64,000 bases of DNA from VAZQ01 sp036557705 (lineage in GTDB: Bacteria; Pseudomonadota; Alphaproteobacteria; Rhizobiales; Xanthobacteraceae), in NCBI GenBank assembly GCA_036557705.1, contig DATBHB010000075.1, forward strand, positions 1-64,000. Reading direction: 5' to 3'. Below, one piece after another: positions 58,776 through 64,000 of the stretch. The notes beneath the pieces were generated by a model. That model did not search any database and had not been told where the DNA came from. It worked only from the letters and a program-made list of their open reading frames with translations. Positions within the stretch are counted from its first letter, which is position 1. Each line of letters opens with the position of its first letter. A program made the position numbers and the translations under genes.

Positions 58776-59996
58776 TCATGCGCCCACGAATTTCGGCACT
58801 ACGGTGCCCTTTTGGTAGAACTCGGGGAGCATCCGGTTCTCGACCCCTTCCGCCTTGAGCTTGCCGGAATATTCTTCGCGCAGGAACGGGTCCTCCATCC
58901 AATATGGAATCGCGGTTCCGCCCTCCGGGATATCCATGCCCGTATAATCAGTGTGCGGCTCGCCGGGCGGCCCGGGCTCGCGGCCGGGATTGTGCGGGCC
59001 GAACCAGGCGGTGAGCCGGAACGGCTGCTTTGAGGCGCCGAAATGCTGGTGATACCAGCGCGCCCCGCCAGGCGCCGCCGAGACCATGCCAAACGGTTCG
59101 TAATCCACGCGTTTGACTTTATCGCCGTGGCCGTCCTTCCAGGGGGTGACGCCGTAACGCTCCGGCCAGGTATAGGTGTAACCCTTCCCGGTGAGGCAGA
59201 CCAGAACGGCGGCAGAAGTATGAGCGTGCGCCTTCGAATAGCGGCCGTTCTCATGCTGTCCGATCCACAGATAGAACGTATTGCCGGTCATGAATGGTTC
59301 GACGCGGCGCCAGCCGGGCGATCGTCGGTTGTCGAGCGGCAGGTCGCAAGTGATGACGTCGGGAACGAAGTTCGTACGCCGCATCGCCAGGCCGCGCACC
59401 GGGTCGGGCTCGATATCGTCCCTGTATTTGTAGAAATCGTCGGCGCCGCTGAACCGGTCCTTGAACTGGTAGGGGCTGTTGAAAATGAAATCCACGTTGT
59501 TCACCAGATCCATGAGATTTGGCGCCGTGGTGCCTCCGATCAGGATGGCCGGCGAGGAACTCGCATTGACGATGCGATGCCAGGCATTGACCGGGATCGA
59601 AAACAGCGAGCCCGTTTGCCATTCGAAGACGTGGCGTTTCGAATCGTTATCGAGCCACACTTCGGTGCTGCCGCGGCCTTCGGCCACGAGATAAATCTCT
59701 TCGTAGAGGTGCTTCTCGGGATTGAGTGCTCCAGCGCCAGGGACTTCGACTACGTAGCAGCCCCACTTGCTCTCGGTCCCATGCAGTTGGATGTAGCTTC
59801 CACGGCCGCCCAGTCGCCGCCAGGGCGCGAGCGGCAGGTTCTTGACGCTCTTGAGGCCGATGTCGCGGAAAATGGGAATGCCCTCGGATTCCATGAACAG
59901 GTCGTACGGGGTCTTCGGGCGGCCAAACTTGCCGAATCCGGCCCGGTTCTGTCCGGTCGGCTCGTGCCAGTGGGTCTTGTCGGTCAATTCGTGCAT
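58776..59996 (-). CDS. Bicupin protein, gentisate dioxygenase-like
   Basis: A 406-residue protein with two cupin barrels. The first has KHLYEEIYLVAEGRGSTEVWL and WQTGSLFSIPVNAWHRIVNA; the second has ENGRYSKAHAHTSAAVLVCLTGKGYTYTW and ARWYHQHFG. The histidines in these segments probably bind iron or another metal. The layout is like gentisate/1-hydroxy-2-naphthoate dioxygenases but catalytic identity is uncertain; many long bicupins of this type are uncharacterised. It lies 32 bp upstream of the membrane-protein/eutA-like pair on the same strand. Confidence 0.75.
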   Translation of the reverse strand: MHELTDKTHWHEPTGQNRAGFGKFGRPKTPYDLFMESEGIPIFRDIGLKSVKNLPLAPWRRLGGRGSYIQLHGTESKWGCYVVEVPGAGALNPEKHLYEEIYLVAEGRGSTEVWLDNDSKRHVFEWQTGSLFSIPVNAWHRIVNASSSPAILIGGTTAPNLMDLVNNVDFIFNSPYQFKDRFSGADDFYKYRDDIEPDPVRGLAMRRTNFVPDVITCDLPLDNRRSPGWRRVEPFMTGNTFYLWIGQHENGRYSKAHAHTSAAVLVCLTGKGYTYTWPERYGVTPWKDGHGDKVKRVDYEPFGMVSAAPGGARWYHQHFGASKQPFRLTAWFGPHNPGREPGPPGEPHTDYTGMDIPEGGTAIPYWMEDPFLREEYSGKLKAEGVENRMLPEFYQKGTVVPKFVGA

Positions 59997-60168
59997 GATG
60001 CGCTCCGTTCTGCTGCGGCAGCGGCAATTCGGGGGATGAAGCCGCTTATAAGCCTCGCTGCCGGATATGCCAATATGCAGCCACTGCCCGAATGGCTTGG
60101 CCGATCTCTGCTACGGCAACGGCAGGCGGCAATCGACGGTTCCGAGCCGAAGCTGCGGGACAGTCGCA

Positions 60169-60714
60169 ATGCTCGCCGCCTATTGCGAGGCACACTTGAA
60201 GCTGCATGGCGAACAGGCAACCGCCGGATATGAGATCGCGCTCGCGACCCGCGACGATATCCCGGGCATCCTTGAGATTCAGGAGCAGAACCTCAGCGAG
60301 CGGGGCGGCGCCCTTTCAGTGCGGCTCTCGGCCCAATGGTTCGAAGCCGTGCTCGAGCGGATGCCGGTAGTCGTGGCGCGCAGGGCCGGACAGGTCGTGG
60401 GCTATGTGGCTTCGGCGCCGCTCGACATCATGGCGAACGTGCCGATCGTCGCCGCGATGCTGCATGCCTATCAGGGCTTGATGGACCCCTATCTGTATGG
60501 CCCGATCTGCGTGGCGGAAAGCGAGCGCGGGCGCGGGCTGGCAGTCGCGCTGTTCGCGGCGCTGCGCGAGCGCCTACCCGGTCGCGAAGGCATAGCGTTC
60601 ATTCGGCGCGACAATGCCGCCTCGCGCCGGGCGCATGCAAAGATGGGGATGCGTGAGGTTGCCGAATACGAGCACGATCAAATTCCACTGGTCGTCGTAG
60701 CTTATCTGGGCTGA
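60169..60714 (+). CDS. GNAT-family N-acetyltransferase
   Basis: A 181-residue protein with the GNAT fold: YEIALATRDDIPGILEIQEQ at the start, VVVARRAGQVVGYVASAPL, and the acetyl-CoA loop VAESERGRGLAVALFAALRER followed by AFIRRDNAASRRAHAKMGMRE. It transfers an acetyl group to an unknown amine. The start at 60169 leaves a complete fold; an earlier in-frame ATG at 60067 would add a Cys-rich leader of doubtful reality. Confidence 0.78.
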   Translation: MLAAYCEAHLKLHGEQATAGYEIALATRDDIPGILEIQEQNLSERGGALSVRLSAQWFEAVLERMPVVVARRAGQVVGYVASAPLDIMANVPIVAAMLHAYQGLMDPYLYGPICVAESERGRGLAVALFAALRERLPGREGIAFIRRDNAASRRAHAKMGMREVAEYEHDQIPLVVVAYLG

Positions 60715-60823
60715 GAGTCGCCACGCGTCCGCCACGTTACAGCCATCCGCGTTCGGCATAGGGCGCTAACGACTTGGTAACCGCCTTGGTTTCCAATCCC
60801 TCTACGCATTTGGGGGCTTTACC

Positions 60824-61942
60824 ATGGATGATTGTAACGAATCCGAGAGGCAATCGGGGGCGAACGCAGCCCAAGCAGCGACCGTTCCGGCAACCGTCAT
60901 CGATCAGCCGAGCGTGCAGAGCAAGACGCCCGAAATCGAGCTGATTGAAGTGCCGGCTCCCAGAATTGCAGAGAATGATTCGCTCGCCGGAGCGAATAAC
61001 GGCGATCGCGTCACACTGGCTGGCTTGGGGGCGTTGGTCCCGAAAACAGCTCTTGAGCCCGTGCTGTCAATCAAATCCTCCGAAATCGAGCAGCTCAAGG
61101 CCGATGCGCCCACAGCGGAAGCTGCGGAATCGTCGTCGGCAATGGCGGGGGAACCGAAGCTCGACCGGATCAAGCCGCGGATGCAAGACAGCGGCTCGTC
61201 GGGGCCGTGCGAGCCGATTGCCGCCGGAGCCGCTATTTCGCCGAATGGAGAGCCGCGTCCCCGGAAGAACGCGGCGCGCGCCGCCGCATTGATCGCAGCC
61301 GCCGGGCTCGGCGCGCTCGCCGGCGTCGTCGGCGCCTTCGCTGTGGGCCTTTCTGCCCCGGCCCCCGCCCCGGCACAGGTGCCGGTTGCATATTCGAAAG
61401 ACGCAGCAGATACCCAGTCCCTGGCCGCGGACACGCATTCCCTCAAGGCCACGGTTGCGCAACTGCGCGCCGATGTGAGCGCGCTCAAAACAAGCATCGA
61501 GAGCGCAAACAAGGCTGCCAACGGACAATTCGCCAAAATGACGGAGCGCTTCGATCGCATCGAAAGGGCACAGGCCGAGCCCGCGGCCCGCATCGGCAAG
61601 GCGGTCGATGCGCTGGAGCGGCTTCAGCGACGAGCCGATAACGGCGTGTCCAAAGAGACCACGGGATCGGTCCCGACGGGCCCGGCCACGGCACCCGCCG
61701 CCGTGCCGGCGCCGCCGGCTGCGGCTTCCGCAGCCGCTTCCCCTCCAGCACCGGCGCCGATCCCTGGCTGGGCGGTGCGAGATGTGTATCGCGGCGTCGC
61801 TCTCATTCAGAGTCCGCGCTTCGGTCTGATCGAGGTTGAAGCCGGCGACGTGATCCCCGGCATCGGGCGCGTCGAGGCGATCCGTAAGCAGGACGGCCAT
61901 TGGGTGGTGGCGACTTCACGGGGCATCATCGCCTCACGTTGA
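60824..61942 (+). CDS. Membrane-anchored coiled-coil protein with conserved C-terminal domain
   Basis: A 372-residue protein: acidic disordered N-terminus (1-145), one membrane helix (about 150-177, ARAAALIAAAGLGALAGVVGAF), a periplasmic helical coiled-coil region (about 196-270, LKATVAQLRADVSALKTSIE), an Ala/Pro linker and a conserved C-terminal globular segment GWAVRDVYRGVALIQSPRFG, VEAGDVIPGIGRVEAIR. The C-terminal segment resembles the small beta domain ending many rhizobial anchored proteins. Function unknown; possibly envelope structural. Confidence 0.75.
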   Translation: MDDCNESERQSGANAAQAATVPATVIDQPSVQSKTPEIELIEVPAPRIAENDSLAGANNGDRVTLAGLGALVPKTALEPVLSIKSSEIEQLKADAPTAEAAESSSAMAGEPKLDRIKPRMQDSGSSGPCEPIAAGAAISPNGEPRPRKNAARAAALIAAAGLGALAGVVGAFAVGLSAPAPAPAQVPVAYSKDAADTQSLAADTHSLKATVAQLRADVSALKTSIESANKAANGQFAKMTERFDRIERAQAEPAARIGKAVDALERLQRRADNGVSKETTGSVPTGPATAPAAVPAPPAAASAAASPPAPAPIPGWAVRDVYRGVALIQSPRFGLIEVEAGDVIPGIGRVEAIRKQDGHWVVATSRGIIASR

Positions 61943-61977
61943 GCCCGCGAATATCTTATTGCGTCGGAAAATTTTCT

Positions 61978-62173
61978 GTAGGGTGGACGTAAAGCGCGTC
62001 AACGCGTCTTCGACGCGCTATGGGCGCGGTCCACGAGCCCGAGCCGCGCCACACGGATAAGAGAGCGCCGTGCCCACGCGCGAACGTCCGCGTGGGCAAT
62101 CAGGGCGTTTACGCCCGTCTTATCGACGGGCTATGGCACGTGCTGAAGCGCGTTGCGCCTTTGCCCACCCTAC
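61978..62173. repeat. GTAGGGTGGGC-type palindromic repeat, copy 8 (longest)
   Basis: GTAGGGTGGACG and TTTGCCCACCCTAC ends, with the internal GCGTCTTCGACGCGCTATGG module of copies 3 and 4 and an extra ~50 bp containing TCTTATCGACGGGCTATGGC. Outer sequence (CTTATTGCGTC left, GCAGCTTATGATGCACTAAG right) extends the inverted ends as in copy 5. It fills the gap before the quinoprotein gene; the remaining ~200 bp show no gene. Confidence 0.88.
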
Positions 62174-62373
62174 GCAGCTTATGATGCACTAAGAATAGGC
62201 GAAGCCTATCCGGCACGAGCGGGACGGCCCGCCCCACGGGGCGTGGAATCAGGTTGGAGGACGTCAAATCATAGAATAGCTTCATTGGCACGGGTTCGCC
62301 CTAGGCTGAACGCCGCTGAATGGCGGGCTTACGTCGAATGTCAGTCAACGACATCCAAGCGGGAGGAACATCC

Positions 62374-64000
62374 ATGCGAAAGCATTCGCGTACAATCCGT
62401 CGCGCCGCGTTCTTTGCCGGCGCCGCCCTGTTGCTGGGCTCGCCGGCTGTCGCGGCCGAAGTCACTCCCGAACGGCTGCTCAATGTCGACAAGGAGCCGC
62501 AGAACTGGCTGATGAATCATCGCAGCTATAGCGGCCAGCGCTATTCGCCGCTCAACCGGATCAACAAGGAGACCGTCAAAGGACTGAAACTCGCTTATGC
62601 AGTTGCGCTCGGAGGCGGCGCCGGCGGCGAATTCACCGTGGCGACGCCGTTGGTCGAGGACGGATTTCTTTACACGACGGATTCCTGGGGCGTGCTCTAC
62701 AAGATCGACGTGCGGTCCGGGGAATATGGCCGGATTGTCTGGCGCATGGACCCGAAGCAGGACCGCCAGCTGCGCAACCGCGGCGCCGCCTTGTGGGGAA
62801 ATCTCGTCATCACGGGAGCCGGAATTTCCCCTGCGCGCATCATCGCGACCGACAGGGATACCGGCAAAGTGGTGTGGGAGACATCGTTTCCCGATACGCC
62901 GGACGTGACGTTTACTTCGGCGCCGCTCGCCATCAAGGACAAGATCATCATCGGTGCGGCCAACGGCGACCGGGGCGTTCGCGATTGGATAGGAGCGCTC
63001 GATGCCGCGACCGGCAAGCGCGTTTGGCGCAAGTTCACAATTCCGGCACCCGGCGAGCCCGGCAGCGAAACCTGGAAGGGCAACAACAACGCCTGGCAGA
63101 CCGGCGGCGGCGCCGTGTGGGTGACCGGCACCTATGACCCTGCGACGAACCAGACGATCTGGGGGACCGGCAATCCGGTCCCGATGTACGACCCGCTCTA
63201 TCGGCCGGGCGACAACCTCTACACCAACAGTGTGATTTCCTGGAACCCCGACACCGGCAACATGAACTGGTACTTTCAATACACGCCGGGCGACATGCGG
63301 GACTATGACGAGGTGGGCACCCATATTCTCATCGACGGCGAGGTCGGCGGCCAGCCGCGCAAGCTGATCACGCATTCCGCACGCAACGGCTTTCTCTACA
63401 CCATGGAGCGCGCCAACGGAGCGATTGTGGCGGCAAAACCCTATGTCGAGGTTACCTGGACCAAAGGAATCGACCAGAAAACCGGCAAACCCATCGATTA
63501 TGACCCCGGCAAGGATATCCAGACCTATGCCGGCGTCGGCAACCTGGACCCCAACGATCCGCTCAAACGCATCTGCCCAGCGCAGGCCGGCGGCAACAAT
63601 TATTGGCCGAGTTCCTACAGCCCGAAAACCAAGCTCCTGTACATTCCCGCCATTTCCAATTGCATTACCGTCAAGATCGATCGGGAAAAGCACAACAACC
63701 AGAAAGGCTGGAGCGGCGGCATATCGGGGACAACCGAACGCTGGCAAAGCCGACTGATCGCCGCCGATCCAACCACCGGAGAAATCAAACAGAGCATCCA
63801 ACTCCTCTATCCCAACTACAGTGGTTCGCTTGCAACCGCGGGCGGACTGATTTTCACCGCGTTGCTCGACGGAACGGTCGCGGCATTCGACGATGCGACG
63901 CTCGAGAAGCTGTGGGCGATCAATGTCGGGTCCGGGTTTTCAGCCCCGCCGATGACGTTCGCGGTCAATGGCAGGCAATATATCGCCATCGTCTCAGGCC
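62374..64000 (+). CDS. PQQ-binding beta-propeller dehydrogenase (3' end outside window)
   Basis: The frame is open from ATG 62374 (after GGGAGGAA) to the window edge, 542 codons. Signal peptide ends near AVA-AEVT. W-motif repeats of quinoprotein propellers are seen (AATGKRVWRK, DTGNMNWYF), and WGTGNPVPMYDPLYRPGDNLYTNS holds the PQQ/metal Asn. The catalytic segment PGDMRDYDEVG gives D310 plus D312, the lanthanide-type DxD pattern. Differences from the 23806-25908 enzyme: there is no vicinal CysCys and the metal Glu position is Asp (D199, NGDRGVRDW). An active dehydrogenase on an unknown alcohol is likely but not certain. Confidence 0.9.
   Translation, partial: MRKHSRTIRRAAFFAGAALLLGSPAVAAEVTPERLLNVDKEPQNWLMNHRSYSGQRYSPLNRINKETVKGLKLAYAVALGGGAGGEFTVATPLVEDGFLYTTDSWGVLYKIDVRSGEYGRIVWRMDPKQDRQLRNRGAALWGNLVITGAGISPARIIATDRDTGKVVWETSFPDTPDVTFTSAPLAIKDKIIIGAANGDRGVRDWIGALDAATGKRVWRKFTIPAPGEPGSETWKGNNNAWQTGGGAVWVTGTYDPATNQTIWGTGNPVPMYDPLYRPGDNLYTNSVISWNPDTGNMNWYFQYTPGDMRDYDEVGTHILIDGEVGGQPRKLITHSARNGFLYTMERANGAIVAAKPYVEVTWTKGIDQKTGKPIDYDPGKDIQTYAGVGNLDPNDPLKRICPAQAGGNNYWPSSYSPKTKLLYIPAISNCITVKIDREKHNNQKGWSGGISGTTERWQSRLIAADPTTGEIKQSIQLLYPNYSGSLATAGGLIFTALLDGTVAAFDDATLEKLWAINVGSGFSAPPMTFAVNGRQYIAIVSG

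Noticed and set aside
62341..63801. Long minus-strand frame (486 codons) opposite the second quinoprotein
   Set aside because: It is the antisense mirror of a clearly recognised coding sequence; its translation is low in hydrophobic structure and matches nothing. GC-rich codon bias creates such frames.

Overview
The window is GC-rich alphaproteobacterial chromosome, most likely from a soil Hyphomicrobiales member (Nitrobacteraceae/Xanthobacteraceae type). This rests on recognised families: Bug-type solute receptors, DUF6894 and DUF6460 proteins, the leuS-holA neighbourhood, and many short palindromic intergenic repeats. No tRNA, rRNA, CRISPR array, phage or complete insertion sequence was seen.

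Layout. 0-6 kb: end of an ABC solute-binding gene, a DNA ligase/exonuclease repair pair, small envelope proteins and an M15 peptidase. 5.8-16.8 kb: a broken BrnT/BrnA toxin-antitoxin locus, a cytochrome c plus 2Fe-2S subunit pair whose likely molybdopterin subunit lies 4.5 kb away on the other strand, a Bug receptor, an exported amidase, an exported isochorismatase-like protein and a Crp/Fnr regulator. 17.4-28.5 kb: a respiratory island. One tightly packed minus-strand operon runs from a lanthanide-type PQQ dehydrogenase through a XoxJ-like binding protein and a cytochrome c into a full caa3-type oxidase. A divergent plus-strand arm encodes another cytochrome c, a GlcG/HbpS-like protein and a CtaG assembly factor. 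28.6-33.5 kb: metallopeptidase, secreted paralogue 2, amidohydrolase and HD protein. 33.5-35.3 kb: an orphan parA plus small DNA-binding-like gene bracketed by inverted copies of one repeat. 35.3-42 kb: housekeeping genes (holA, leuS, yggS, an L,D-transpeptidase, a response regulator, a cNMP-binding protein). 42-60 kb: catabolic genes with decayed and intact toxin-antitoxin loci (Bug receptor, flavin hydroxylase, secreted paralogue 3, a split TPP decarboxylase, amidohydrolase, DapA-like lyase, hydroxyacid dehydrogenase, hydantoinase subunits, an EutA-like reactivase, a bicupin). 60-64 kb: acetyltransferase, an anchored coiled-coil protein and a second PQQ protein that runs off the window.

The most interesting content is: (1) the PQQ dehydrogenase-caa3 oxidase operon, whose subunit I lacks the usual residues of both proton channels; (2) a three-member family of secreted proteins, each beside oxidative or catabolic genes, with a DxDGDGxxD-like loop and a conserved cysteine pair; (3) palindromic repeats whose terminal GTAG or GTAA supplies the stop codons of at least five genes; and (4) the inverted-repeat-flanked parA cassette. 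All functional statements come from reading motifs and context; no database search was run.
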